DNA of 64,000 nucleotides from Zychaea mexicana. Lineage: Eukaryota > Mucoromycota > Mucoromycetes > Mucorales > Lichtheimiaceae. Both the position numbers and the translations under genes were made by a program. The DNA lies in NCBI RefSeq assembly GCF_025766255.1, contig NW_026516700.1:62001-126000 (forward strand). The letters are read 5' to 3'. This document shows, in pieces, positions 32,849 through 45,199 of the stretch (positions within the stretch are counted from its first letter, which is position 1; the number at the start of each line of letters is the position of its first letter). The notes beneath the pieces are model-generated. The model was not told the origin of the DNA, did not search any database, and worked only from the letters and a program-made list of their open reading frames with translations.

Positions 32849-33667
32849 ATGAAAGTCAAAACCACCGCCACCACTATTAGCCGGAACAACGCAATACCAT
32901 CGTTTAGCGAAATGTTGCGAGGAACAACAAGACCCTCTGTCTTGGACGTGAGCAATTTGCTATGCTCTGAAGAAGAAGAAGAATACCAATTCCCCGCTGC
33001 CACTACTACTACTACTACTACTACCACTACTACTACTACACCACTCAAGGCTAAACGCAAGCGAGCAACGCCAGCACAATTACAGGTTTTGAACCGCGTA
33101 TTCAATGAGACATTCTTTCCATCCACCGAGCACCGTATTGAGTTGTGCAAACAACTTGGCATGAGTCCGCGTACGGTGCAAATCTGGTTCCAAAACAAGC
33201 GTCAATCCATCCGTACACGCGATCGTACGTTTCCGCGCCACCATCAGCGCAGAAAGTCATCTTCGGCATCCTCTACGAGTAGTACGACTGCCACCTCGCA
33301 ACAACAGACCCCGCATATTTCACCTCCACCACTTTCACCGCCATCCACAGGCCCTGTCACTCCACCCTACTACACCAATAACAACACCCAAATTCTGCCT
33401 CCTCCTCCTCCTCCTCCTCCTCTCTACCATCATGCCTTTTCATCCTCATCACCACCGTCATTATCCTTTGCAACAACAACAACAACCAGAAACTCAATTA
33501 CGTTGCCTCCTTTGCGTTTGACTTGTCCATCATCTTGTTGGTCATCTTCATCCTCTTATACTACTACTACTAACACGACGACGACGACGACAACAACATC
33601 TCCCGTTTCGAGCACCAGCAGTTTCCCGAGTCCAACTTCAATTGACGCCATTATCTATCGAGATTAA
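32849..33667 (+). CDS. Homeodomain transcription factor
   Basis: A single-exon ORF of 272 residues from the Met at 32849; an upstream in-frame Met at 32753 would add a hydrophobic stretch typical of UTR, so it was rejected. A homeodomain spans about residues 68-126: KRKRATPAQLQVLNRVF for the N-terminal arm and helix 1, ELCKQLGMS for helix 2, and TVQIWFQNKRQSIR for the recognition helix with the invariant W-F-x-N-x-R. It lies in the nucleus and binds TAAT-like sites. Flanking parts are low complexity: poly-Thr (residues 52-64), poly-Pro and Ser/Thr-rich tails. It resembles fungal typical-length homeodomain proteins such as the PHO2/YOX1 type; the exact orthologue cannot be told. Confidence 0.88.
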   Translation: MKVKTTATTISRNNAIPSFSEMLRGTTRPSVLDVSNLLCSEEEEEYQFPAATTTTTTTTTTTTTPLKAKRKRATPAQLQVLNRVFNETFFPSTEHRIELCKQLGMSPRTVQIWFQNKRQSIRTRDRTFPRHHQRRKSSSASSTSSTTATSQQQTPHISPPPLSPPSTGPVTPPYYTNNNTQILPPPPPPPPLYHHAFSSSSPPSLSFATTTTTRNSITLPPLRLTCPSSCWSSSSSYTTTTNTTTTTTTTSPVSSTSSFPSPTSIDAIIYRD

Positions 33668-35666
33668 CCTTATTTTGTTTTGATATACATATACCCAAGC
33701 CTTTCCCCCCCACCCCCTTCCTATTCTCCAGCAAAAACAACCAAAAAGTATATCTTTTTTTTTTCTTTCCTCTTTTCGGGGAAACTTCACTTGACACAAA
33801 CCCACACCAAATAATCATCTACTTTTCCCCTCTTTTCATTCTTTCTTTTCATATGACTTGTCCTCTGCCACTTTTGCACTTGGAGTGGTACTTGATATTA
33901 ACACTACTGCTACCACCTCTACTCCTTGCTCCACCCCCCCCCACACACCCTCTCCCCTTTAAAATCTTTTACTTTCTTTATTTGTTTAAGCCCGTTTCTG
34001 CATTCATGATTCTTTATTTTATTTTTTTGTATTAAGCTTATCTTGATGATATTTGCGCCGATTTTGATCCTTCTCCTGTTCATACTTTAATTATCTTTTT
34101 CTCTCTCTCTCACAGAAAAAAAAAACGTTTTATGATCTGTTTATTCTTTTTCTTTTTTGTGTGTATATGTGCATTTCCCTCTTATAAAAAAATAATAAAA
34201 AAAAATCATCTCATTATAAGCTTTTACTTTTCTACTAAAGGTTTTGTTCAAAGGTAAAAACAACAGGGAGGAGGTGTAAGCTTCTTTCGGTAGATTTTAA
34301 TTCAATTCGCTCGCCCCCCCCCCCTCCTCTTATGGATCGGTTAGTCTATATCATCGTTCTATTGCTGTTGTTGTTCTGATGCGTAAGACTCTTTTTAAAA
34401 TGGGTTCATAATGAGGACATACGTATGGACTCAAAGAGAAACATTCTTCTTCTCTCCCTGTGTGACGAGAGCTTCAAGTGGGGAGTAAGGGCCGCTTTCT
34501 TTTTGTTGATTCTAAAGTTCTAGACCCCCCACGCCATACCACGCAGCAGTATAGGTCTTGTGTTGCCATCACTTTTGCACAATTGGCTTTGATGTCATAA
34601 CAAGGATACTATGTATGATATCATCAGTGTAAGGGATTGCTCTTCAATATATCCGAGAGCGAGAGGAGGAGCAAAAAACAAGGATGGGGGAGCTCTTTAC
34701 AAAATTGTAGAGGATATAAACTTTTTTTTGTTCTCTTTGTCCTATTCCTACTACATACTATACGGCATATACAGTAGTCTCTTTCGATATAAAGATTGAA
34801 GGGAGAAGCGGGAGAGGAGGTACGGCTCGCTTGTTCACCAGTCGCGCGACAACAAACAGCCTTGTCATCGTTATTTTATATTATTGCTCGGACTGCTCCC
34901 TGTCCGCTTAATGTCATCTACTATTTGCTATGATACTGAATGGATGCCCATAGCTATGTCTCTTTGAAAAAACCAACGCAATGTGTAGCATAGAATAGCT
35001 CCTGTTCTTTCCCATCCCCACTCCTCTTTTTTGATTCTTTGCAAAAAGTAAAAGTGGTGTAATTCTCAAGCTCTCTCAAGTAGGAGAAGAAACTTTAATA
35101 AACTCGTCCTTTGTTTTCCTCATATCATATATACAGTACATAATGCATGCACTCAGTATTATACAGCAACATGGTTTATCCTTTATAACAGAATGCAGAT
35201 CAGATGTGATAATAATAGTAGTACTGTAGTAGTATGTACCTATCTGTGCGTCCACGCAATGATTCTGTATGTTTTAATGCAGATATTTTCTATAATAGTG
35301 TTCCCTTTTGTGTTGTTTAAAAAAAAGGCAGCTTCCCTTTTCTTTAACTGTGTGTATGCGTCAGAACACACCCCTTCAAGAGACTACACTCCTTTATGTA
35401 TATAATATATCAGCAAGCCCCCCTTGTTTCTCTTTTTTTTTCTTCTTAGCCTTGTGATGTAGTAGTAGCAGAAATAGAAAATGGGTGAGAGAGCGGCCCC
35501 TTGTACATGAACTATGACCATCCATGGAAGAAAGATTTGGGTATGATATACCAAAGAAAAGCAGAAGCAGGAATACTGTATATATGCTCTTTGTTTTCCA
35601 ATATTCTCTAGTATTCTGGTTGCTATACCCCAGCACAGTGCCATGATACTGTTGAACTAGACTGGT
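33668..35666. other. Gene-poor spacer
   Basis: Pyrimidine-rich and homopolymer-rich DNA with C and T runs. Short ORFs have no domain content. The first few hundred bases are the 3' flank of the homeobox gene. Confidence 0.5.
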
Positions 35667-35950
35667 ATGGGCGCGAGCACTCCACTAACGAATAAAGCCT
35701 TCAAGGAAATTTGGCACTATGCCAAAACTCGAGACGGAGTACACGCTTTTGATTAACATTATGAATCAATTGCCACGATAGGATGCAGCACGCATTAGAG
35801 GCAAATGGCAAATTTGTTGGCCAGCACCCCATTCCGAGTTGATTCGTGGGATTAACCGCTTAAAAGCCTTCCAGTCGCTGACTACACCGCAGAGGACGAG
35901 CTAGCCCTTGATAATGGTCTCGCAAGCGCAGCATCACCACCAGTTTTTTT
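35667..35950 (+). pseudogene. Coding remnant of unknown family
   Basis: Protein-like stretches occur one after another in changing frames on the plus strand: MGASTPLTNKAFKEIWHYAK to a stop near 35755, then YTLLINIMNQLPR, a TAG, and RGKWQICWPAPHSELIRGI in another, and LPVADYTAEDELALDNGLA in a third. The composition differs from the surrounding spacer. No family recognised. One in-frame TAG and two frame changes suggest a small decayed gene; chance is possible. Confidence 0.3.
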
Positions 35951-37427
35951 TTTAACTCAAAACAACAAGTGAGGATACTCTGTGCGTCTGTCTTTTTTCG
36001 TATCCATAAACTCATATTTTCTCACTCTACCTAACTTTTTGTTTGTCTACATATACACACTCCCTCGTCTTTTTTTGACAACACGTTCTATCCACTAGGG
36101 TACAAACAGTGATGACATTATATTAACCGTTCTTGTAAACCCCTAAACAATCAGCACCGAAAAACTCGAGTTAATATATCTATTACAAGAAGGAGCAAAT
36201 TGTTGTGGTGGTAGATATCATCTCTCACTATGATGAAGCTTCTGTGATGCTATTTGTGGCAATAATGACTTGGTAATATTAAGTATTATGAATATTTAGG
36301 GAGGACGTAATGACAAGAGAGAATGAACATTCGACGTGGTCCATGCCTTTTTTCTGTCGTTTGTTATTACTGTGCCTCAGTGTGCCTTGTCCTTTGCTTA
36401 AATAGTACATGTGCTACCTTACACTCTATATAGGAAGCCATAAGTATGTAGTGCTGCTACTATGTGGCTTACGAACAAGAAGTATACTCAATAATGCATC
36501 AAACTATTCGCTTTTGCGCGTAATTAAGAAACTGATAAAGCTAGAGAACATACGTTTTCCTACTGCATAAGTGATACATTACAGTGCAATGACCCATGAC
36601 TAGAGTAACCAAGTTTGGAGGAAAGGAATGTACCTTGGTTCAACTATCATTAATCACTTTTCCTATTCCATTTCCCTTGTACCGATTTTAAATTAGAATC
36701 ATTAGTTCGGTTTTCGATGATGGCAAGTAGGAACTGGAAGATAAGATTTTTGGATGATCACGGGGGGAGGATGAACTGATCGACCGAGAATGCGAGCTAA
36801 TAATACGAAACGAGTAATGTCCGGTTAGAGTCGGCCGCCGTTTTTGTGGGTCATGATGCAGAAAGAATGCATGAGAGAGAGAGAGAGAGCGAAAAGGAAC
36901 AAAAGAGAAAAAAAAGCAATTAAGGAGTAAGCTGATATGTGATATGCAACAAAACTATTTGTCTAGTTGAACTTTCCATCAGGCCACCTTCCTAAATCAA
37001 TCAAAAAAGGAACGTGCGCAATTGCGCTCAGACACACTTGGACTTGATGACCATTTACTCACACTAATGTATAACGCCGCTTTCGCCCCAATTTGATGAG
37101 TTGTTACACGACGCTAATTCGTAATATTATTGACACATCGACGATCGCAAGAGGGGAAAAAGAAATAGAGAGGTACGGTCAAGGTGGGGAGAGAAGATAA
37201 ATGATGATACGATGAGGGTTTACAGGACAAAAAAAGATGTTGTTGTTTGAGAGAGCGAGGGAGAGGAGTTATAGAATAGATAGAGATTTGTGTGCGTGAT
37301 AGAATGGAATAAGCTGCATAAGAGTATAATAGTAGATGGTAGGCCGGCCCGATAAGAAAAAAAGAACATTTGAAAATAGGATAGAAGAGAATAGAAAGGA
37401 ATAGTTAAAGCAAAAGAGGAAGATATA
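35951..37427. other. Gene-poor spacer
   Basis: AT-rich sequence with a (GA)n run near 36870-36889. It includes the 3' flank of the minus-strand SH3 gene. No gene seen. Confidence 0.5.
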
Positions 37428-38435
37428 TCAGATAAACTCAACATAGGACTCCGGTACGAGGCCCGTTTCATCCATGACATCCGCAATCAACCAGCCCTAA
37501 TAACAACAACCCCCACAACAACTTGTTTAGTTTTCTTTTTCCTTTCTTCGCCAATGAACTTAGAACTTTTTAGAAAACCTCTTGGGAAAGGGATACATAC
37601 CGGGCATTGTCTGTACTGCACCCATACCACATCGCCCGCTTTCATGCCAATTTCATACTCCGTCTCGGGCGTGAAATCGTACAGCGCGCGTGCCTGGCGA
37701 CCTGTGAATTCTGAAGATGACAGAGAAATTTCTGACAACCGTCGTGCTTCTGCAGGCCGACCATGATGCAGTGGTGAAGATTCTGAATAGGCAAAATCAC
37801 GGATCGTTACAGCAATTGCGTCGTCGTCGTCGTCGTCGTCGTCGTCATTGTCTTCGTCATCGGATAATACGTAATTTTCTTCTTCATTATCAGTCGCTTG
37901 GCACTGTTGTGCAATGGTACTATCGTTGGATTTAATCTAAAGAGAGAGGGCTGAGTAACAAAACCAGAGTACATAAAGTTGCCAAGAGGGGAGTCTACAG
38001 CTCTTTTTAAGTATATACAAACAAAAAAGCTCTCTTGTTTACCGATGCTGCTACTGTTGCTATCACTGTCGAAGCCTGCTCAGCAGGCAGCTTTGTGGGT
38101 TCACTTTTCTCGACAATGACAGTGGCTGCATCTCGAGGTTTCTCTGAAAGGGACGACGATTTGTGGTCGAGAGTAATCATTGCGTCGTTGGATGAGAGTG
38201 AGCTGGTCTCGGAGTCGTCGTCGTTGTTGTTGCCTTTGCTAACTGCAGCTGAATCGTTGTTGTTTTTCTTTTGTCGGAATGCTTTCTTTGAGATCGTGCC
38301 CTTGCGGGTGAGCTATTGTTTTTTTTTTTAATACACGAATGAAGTGATGAGAATCAGGCTGTTTCTCTACAGCGAGCTTTTTATTATTACCTTTTTCAGC
38401 AAAAGAGCTAGAGTAATTGCAGTTGAAAGACTCAT
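37428..38435 (-). CDS. NBP2: SH3 adaptor of the NBP2/Skb5 type
   Basis: Four exons on the minus strand fit in frame: 38391-38435, 38043-38312, 37601-37936 and 37428-37496, giving 239 residues, close to yeast Nbp2. The N-terminus is basic and Ser/Asn-rich. A poly-Asp run is followed by AVTIRDFAYSESSPLHHG, the family signature upstream of the SH3 domain. The SH3 domain fills the C-terminus: RQARALYDFTPETEYEIGMK, GDVVWVQYR, then GWLIADVMDETGLVPESYVE, with the ALYDF, Trp and Pro-Tyr ligand residues present. In yeast Nbp2 brings the phosphatase Ptc1 to Pbs2 in the HOG pathway and also touches the cell-wall pathway; in fission yeast Skb5 binds Shk1. Orthology is inferred from the TIRDFAY motif plus domain order. 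Confidence 0.85.
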
Positions 38436-41400
38436 TACAAGGTTGTGGTCATATACGAATCAACGTGGATTATAAAAGGAAGGGAATGGGGGAGGCGTTT
38501 CTCTCTTTGAAGGTGTGTTGCTTGTTGCTCTCTTTTTTTTTATATGTAATAGAGAAAACAGAACAGAAAAAAGAAGACGCTCGTCGTTTGTTGTTGTTGT
38601 GGTGGTTGTTATTGTTTTTTTTCCTCTCTCTTTATGTTTTCTGCTGTCGAACGAAACCAAGAAAGCTTGCCTTGGCAAGGCAAAGAAAAAAGAGAGAGAG
38701 AAAGAAAAAGAAAGAGTGAAAAAAAAAAAAATTAACGTGTGGCCCCTCCACACACCCAAAAGGCACAGTGGTTAATATAGTATATTACTACGCCTGGAAC
38801 CCTACCAATCAGAAACCATTGTCTGCACTCTCCACCTGCCATATATATACATATATATATATATATATAACTTGACTATTAGCACCCACCACCCCCCCCC
38901 TTGATGCCTTGTTGACAATTTGAGACTCGCACCGCGTTTCGCGTTTCACCTTAATGCAGCTACTGCTTACTCTTACATGTCGACTTAATCCGATTTGCAC
39001 AGCTGCCAAGCTGCTGTTCATGATAGATCCGCAGTTGGACTCTGACCTTCACAGAATCGTTGTAGCTTCTGGTGGGTCAATGAACAAAAGTTAAAAGATA
39101 GCGCGTGCGCCGCCTCCTTTATCTATTCACACCATTTGATACTCTGATATTAAAAAGTATAATGTGGGACGCTCTTCCCAATGATAGTGTAATATACCTG
39201 ATAAACACAATAACAGCGAATCGAGGTGCTGCATCTTTGTTTATAGCCACCATTGTTGTTGTTGTTGTTGTCACTTGAACATCCATTTGCCACTAAAATG
39301 TTTCAAGCTTTATAGCTAGTATGCACTCTATCGAATAACAGTACCAAGACCCATTGTGGGTGACCATGACAACAGCCTTATGTTTGACACCATCTTCTAT
39401 ATGTGCAAGATTAACAACGAGACCTCATCTGCTCTCCTTTTTTTTTTCTTATTGTTTTGCCAAGGAGAATGTACACACAAGCGGATGAGAAATTTGCCTT
39501 ATCAATCGACCCACCTCCCCCCCCCCCTTTATGGTGATCACCAATGTATTTCAAACAACATTGACCATCTTTCCCTTAACCCCCACCCTTCCCAATATTC
39601 GTTTGGTCATAGAAGCTGCTTATCCTTGCCCTCGGCACATGCAGTCGAAATTGTACATATTTACATAATCAGTAACTTTGCTTGCAATGACTCGAAATAA
39701 GCAATACCCACTTTTTTTTTTAAGGCGGTAATTTCTTCTCCCCTCCCCCCCCCCGCGTGACCTACTTTCAAGACAGACAACTGCTTTTGAACACTGTGCA
39801 GACAAACCATATATACATAGTGTCTACTGCTGGTGACTGGCACCATGAAGGTCTATACGGCTTACTCCTAGCGATAGCTCACTATGTATGTTCAATTGAA
39901 GAAAACGGATAATATAGCGGGTTTCCAGTGTCACCCGCGGGGGGGGGGGGTAGAACATGGCAGTGTAATGGAACGTGCGCATTCTGATCGGAGGATGTGT
40001 GTTGTCTCTTCCATATCGTTGGACACGCAATCAAAATGAGGGAAAAACAGATGCCTTGGTCATTTGATAGTGCCAAGTCCTCCCTGCTATGATAAACCAT
40101 AGCCCTGAGTAACAAGATAACCGTCCCATTTAAGCGTCAATCGTCACTGGAAAACATTCTGTCTCCTTTAATAAACTGAATAAAATTTGGGCAAGTTCAT
40201 AGGGTTTGTTAATAGTGTCTCAGCAAGCGCAAAGTCCAGCAAGTTATCAAGTCAAATGACACTATATACGCCCGAATTAGGATATATAGCAGGTCACTCA
40301 TTCTAACATCGCCAATCAAAAACACAGCACAAATAGATAGCAATGCCTTCTTTTAAGAGTGTAGAAAATCTCTACATAGTGCAAGACTAAACGTTGTGCT
40401 TTTGAAATAAAAATTGGACATATACCGCAAAATAATCAAGTGTAGCCTTCCAAATCATGTGATTTTACTCAACTTTTGGTGAATGTTCAATGTCACGAGA
40501 TATAGGCTACGCCTAATAATTGTTGCTTTGAGTGGTGACCCATAATATGTAGCATGATAATGATGCCAATACCATTTACTTCTTTTTGGCATCAAGTATA
40601 TGAGCATAAAGGGTGAGACCTAAGTTGGTGCTTCAACACACAAACAACAGTGCCCGAGAAGAATACCGCTACTTTTGCGTATCTATAATGCTTAAAATCT
40701 ATATACTGTACCTAGCTAAAGATACAGATTTTATGGTGCCATTAACATCTGCTGACGACCCTTCCTCCCCCCCAGCCTCTATAATGTACCTATCATATGA
40801 AGGAATATTTGGTGGTGTGCTGATTTATTAAATGTCTCGGAAGAATTACAGAACACAAGTTTCGTGTCCGTATATGTGTGTTACATACAGGTACAGTAGT
40901 AAGGAATGCTTAACTTTAACTTTTTCTTTGTAAAGATGTAATGTCATGACGCGTGCATGGTTCATGGATGAAGTAAGATAGTAGTTTGAATTCCCACAGA
41001 TCACAAAAACGTGCGTTTTAAGTGCACACGTACATGTATACGATCAGCACACATCAGCTGGCGATAGATGAAATCATTTGGTATACCCTGCATTTGTCAC
41101 ATTAAAACATGACATACTGTATAAATCTTGTTTGTAAAACTATATGTAGAGGATAGTGGTGGTGTCGTGATAATAAGCGATGATGTTTTTGTGTGTTAAC
41201 AGAATACCATGATTTCAGTCGCTTACTTCTTTATCTTGTGTCATTATAACATATCACTCATTCTTCCATACTATGAGAGTCTGTCAAACTATTTATTTGG
41301 TATAGGCGTTGAACTATTATGTGCGTGAACGCTATTACATACTGTGTGTGATGAGGCGCGGTGTGAAATGTTAAAAACTTTTTCTTTGAAAAGAACAGAA

Positions 41401-42332
41401 TAAGCGGCATAGAAACCGATCAGATAGATTCTATTTTTTCAAATGGAAGCAAGCAATCATCCCGACTAAGCAAACGCGCTTTATAGGTTTTTTGTTTTTT
41501 CCAATGAATAGCTACGTTATAATCACTTTAAGATCTGACAAAGTACCATCTGAAGGAAGTTTTAAAGAAGCAATAAGCCAATAGACGCGTCAAGTTACAA
41601 ACAAAAACAATTGCGTCAGCCTTTTCAAAATAACAACAACAATAGAGATCGCACTCAATTTTTAATCAATGCTTATACATTGAGCGACAGAGATTGATGT
41701 TTTTGTTTTGTTTGTACACATACACTGACAACATGTACACCAAGACAAGCACGTATACCAAAAACCAACATGAAAATATAGCAATCTTAAAGATTTTATA
41801 GGCCGCAGCAGCAGCGGGCAGTGTCAGTTTTTTACTTGTAAAAAAACGCGCTTCCGGGTTGAATCTACATATCTGGTTCAGGATTTTAGCAATGTGGAGG
41901 GTCAAGATACATAGCCTATAAGGATGGATCAACTGCTCTAGGAAATAGGTACCACTGGTTATATATCATTGTACAGTATCGGTTATAACCTGGACACATA
42001 CCGTCCGTTCGAAGCTCATGAGGTTTACGTATCATAAGAAGCGAATGGTTAACCTTTAGATCCAGCTGTAAAGTAAGGCAATTGCCTGAATCATGCCCCA
42101 GATGGCAAGAAAAAGTAGACCGTGCTCCTTTATAAAATCATCTACTACTTCTTTTTTTCAAAGTATCTAGCATACGTTGAGGTGATTGTAATGGGGTGTA
42201 GCTATTCATCATTACAGTACTATGGCTGTATTGAATGTAACCTTGGTTCTTTTACTGAGGCAGGTCAGTATACAGTATGGTTCCGATTCGTAGTGCCATC
42301 TTGGAGAACAAAAATCTCTGTGGAAAAAAAAA
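38436..42332. other. Long gene-poor stretch
   Basis: Nearly 4 kb of AT-rich spacer with homopolymers, a (TA)n run near 38841-38869, C runs and a G run near 39941-39950. Short ORFs on both strands lack domains or splice logic. It holds the promoter of the NBP2-like gene (38.4-38.8 kb). Nothing else seen. Confidence 0.5.
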
Positions 42333-42509
42333 ATGGCTATCAACAGCCAAAAGCAAAAATGTCGTTTAGTGCTTGATGTTGATAACCTTGCTACTAAAGG
42401 CTATATAAAAACAAAGATAGAGGGTAAAAAGGTAGAAAATGGCGAGTTTTTCCTGAAAAAGGACAAAACATTTAAACAAGACAATTTAAATTGTTGTCTG
42501 TTTGCTTGA
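42333..42509 (+). CDS. Small ORF, possible gene fragment
   Basis: A 58-codon ORF (MAINSQKQKCRLVLDV...) has a protein-like charge pattern, with KGYIKTKIEGKKVENGEFFL followed by KKDKTFKQDN. Just past the stop another frame continues with LDPIDSTKVEFNYEGG, so it may be a fragment with a frameshift or an exon of a larger gene. No family recognised. Confidence 0.25.
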   Translation: MAINSQKQKCRLVLDVDNLATKGYIKTKIEGKKVENGEFFLKKDKTFKQDNLNCCLFA

Positions 42510-43028
42510 TCCTATCGACAGCACAAAAGTAGAGTTTAATTATGAAGGTGGTATATTATAATAATTGGAAAGAGCTGCAAAATGGTGGGGCAATTCTAAG
42601 TTACCTACATGTCGAGTCGTCTAACAGTTATCAACCCATGGAGCATGTTTATATAGCCCGGCGGTAGATGAGAAGCATAACCCAGGGCCGGCTATCATGG
42701 TAAGTACTTATAACTGTACATTTTGGTGGTCCACAGCGTATAGGTGGTGAAATCATTTGTCTGCTCTTCGTGTGTAAAGTTGAACATGTTGTAGCTCATG
42801 TTTACGGCTTCTTTTTCTTTCGAATTCATTCTTTCTTTCCACCTTATCATTTAGGAAAGTTCTATAGCCAAAAGATTCACATATAAATGAGTCGTCGTTG
42901 TTCATGTCCACTTTTTTTTATACCAGATAGTATCAAGCATTTATTATAATCATATCCCATTCTTTAAATACATATACATCCAAGTCATGATGGATCAACG
43001 TTTTAGAATTTTTATTTATTCAAAAGTA
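42510..43028. other. Spacer, no supported gene
   Basis: AT-rich with no domain-bearing frame. A GTAAGT at 42700 has no clear exon before it. Confidence 0.4.
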
Positions 43029-43200
43029 TCAGTGTCGCTCTTCCTCTGAAGATATGCCAGCACACACATCAGCTATTGACTCCAATCGTAGCATTGTTGT
43101 TATACAATGTAAAGTCAGCTGGTTCAACGCCTCTGATTCGTTTTTCAGGAACTCGGCAATTGCAAAGGCAAGGGAAGCCACGCATTCTTTGTTGATTTGT
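43029..43200 (-). CDS. Possible terminal exon of an unidentified gene
   Basis: On the minus strand an acceptor-like pyrimidine tract is followed by an open frame with a helical, amphipathic pattern (ECVASLAFAIAEFLKNESE, then LNQLTLHC and ADVCAGISSEEERH) that ends in TGA at 43029-43031. Upstream exons between 43.3 and 43.9 kb could not be assembled; a strong-looking acceptor ahead of TGEKFENHLRHL near 43790 may belong to the same gene. The opposite strand is also open, so strand is uncertain. Confidence 0.25.
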
Positions 43201-44485
43201 GATAAGAGAGATAAGATGATAGGCCCGGGAAGAGAGAGACATGATGATGATGATGATGATTTACTTCAAATTGCTCCCAAAAATGAATGATGACCTTCCC
43301 GCTTCTTTCCCGACGGATGGGATGAATGGAGCTGATAGGTGGTAAGCAACAGTGGGGTCACAAGAAAGCTTTTTACATCACATACTATCAGAAAGAAAAC
43401 TAAAAAGAAATGGTCCCTGAACGGCCCGTCGGACAATCTCTCTTGCACTTTTGTACTCTCCCCTGCTGTCGTATTAACAAATGACGTTTCCTTCTTTATT
43501 TCTTTATACTATATATGCATATGTGCGTGTGTCCATACATGATGGATTGTGTATCATGCTACTAAACTGCTATAGTCTTAACTCGAATTCAGTTTGCTAA
43601 CAACCAAACAACTCTGGCTGTTGTTTATATCTGCTTCTTTTTATCTTCTTGAACTCGGAAATGACATTTGAAGAGGAGGTGGCGGCGGCGCAAGAGGCAG
43701 AAGAGAGTACAGTATGTAGTCGGTATTGCGCGTGGTGGATGTCATCATGCATCCCAGGTGCCTCAAGTGATTTTCGAATTTCTCCCCAGTCTGAAACAAA
43801 CCTTGGGTTACACACATATTTTTACAGAAAGGATAAACTCGCCCTGCCTTCTTGCTAGCCCTTGACTTTAAATTTTCTGCTTTTAAAAAAAGATAATGAG
43901 AGTGAGATCATTATACAGAAACCGATAAACGTAGTCGTAGTAGTAATGATGATGTCAAGAACAACGATGGCTAGAACCTCTGCAAAATGCGAAGAGAAGT
44001 AATACTCTAGACTATGTCTAGACCGCGATGCGGGTGGGTCATTGGGTAGCACTGCGGAACGGAAACGGAAGGGGGATCAGTCAGCAGTGCTTGAATCACC
44101 ACAAGGACAAGTCAAAGACACACAATATTACCAATTATACGTTCAATCACGTCAACACCACATACACACACACTTTACTAGACTGAGCAAAGGACAGCAC
44201 ATGGTGTCCATGAAAAACGATCAAGCGTGTCTCTGCTGCTAACCCCAGCCAACAACGCGAGTCGTTGTCTGTTTGTTTCGTCAATGCGGATCTGTCTACC
44301 AATCACACCCGTAAGTTGTCTTCCGACCTTTTTTTTAGCGTCAGGAAAGCAGCAGCACCACATCAAGTGTGAGTGCACAGAACAATTATAATAGCACAAA
44401 ACTCAAAAACTAGCTTATGTGTTTCCTTTTCTTCTTCTCTCTTTCTTTCTCATAACCCTTTTTTCCCTACCTTCTTTGCTCCTGC

Positions 44486-44517
<32 letters not shown>

Positions 44518-44518
44518 C
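43201..44518. other. Spacer and YPD1 upstream region
   Basis: Contains a (GAT)n run near 43242-43260, unassembled coding-like frames near 43650-43850 on both strands, and the (AAT)n leader repeat of YPD1. No complete gene could be built. Confidence 0.4.
44486..44516 (+). repeat. AAT microsatellite abutting the YPD1 start
   Basis: About ten AAT units end two bases before the ATG at 44519, so the repeat lies in the transcript leader if transcription starts upstream. Confidence 0.9.
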
Positions 44519-45199
44519 ATGTCTACCAACCAAGTTGCTCCAGCTCCCACCAAGGACGAACTCAAAGAGAAGCCCGAGGTTAGTTTTTGTTTCCTTTTTT
44601 TAAATGTCGTCCATTTCAAATGAGCATTTCACATTCTCACTGGTCGCGTAATGTAACTTTATAAAGATGACCTCGACGACCACGGACGACGAAAACGAGA
44701 GAGAAGACACGGTTAAGGAAAAGACAATCAATATGGAGGACCTTATCGACACAAGCACGTTCGATCAGCTTTTGGATATGGATGATGAGGAGGATCATGA
44801 GTTCTCGTACAGTATCGTGGTCAACTATTTCGAGCAGGCAGAGGCCACGTTTAAAGATATGGACGCAGCACTGTAAGTTTCGTTTGCTTGCAAGAGAAGA
44901 AGAAGAAAGGCAAGATAGCTGAATCATGCGTTTCTGTTAGGGATAAGAAGGATCTGCCAGAGCTGTCTCGGCTCGGCCATTTCCTCAAAGGCAGCTCAGC
45001 GGCAATCGGGCTAAAGAAGGTCAAGGCAACATGTGAAAAGATCCAGCACATTGGCAACTGTCAGGACGAGATTGGCGTCAAGGATCTCAACGAAAGCGAG
45101 GCATTAAGAAAGATCACCCAGATACTGCCGCGGGTGAAGGCAGAGTACTCGGAGGCAGAGGAGTACCTCAAAAACTTTTACGAGCAAGAAACTCGATAA
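44519..45199 (+). CDS. YPD1: Histidine phosphotransfer protein YPD1
   Basis: Three exons fit in frame: 44519-44578, 44667-44872 and 44941-45199, giving 174 residues. YPD1 relays phosphate from the receiver of a hybrid histidine kinase to response regulators such as Ssk1 and Skn7 in osmotic and oxidative stress signalling. The HPt site is RLGHFLKGSSAAIGL, with the phosphorylated His at about residue 102 and the conserved Lys and Gly after it. The helical bundle continues with KVKATCEKIQHIGN and ends LKNFYEQETR. The N-terminal 45 residues are charged and poorly conserved, as in other fungi. The exon 1 start is favoured because its splice to exon 2 is in frame, but exon 2 also begins with ATG, so a shorter form is possible. 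Confidence 0.93.
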
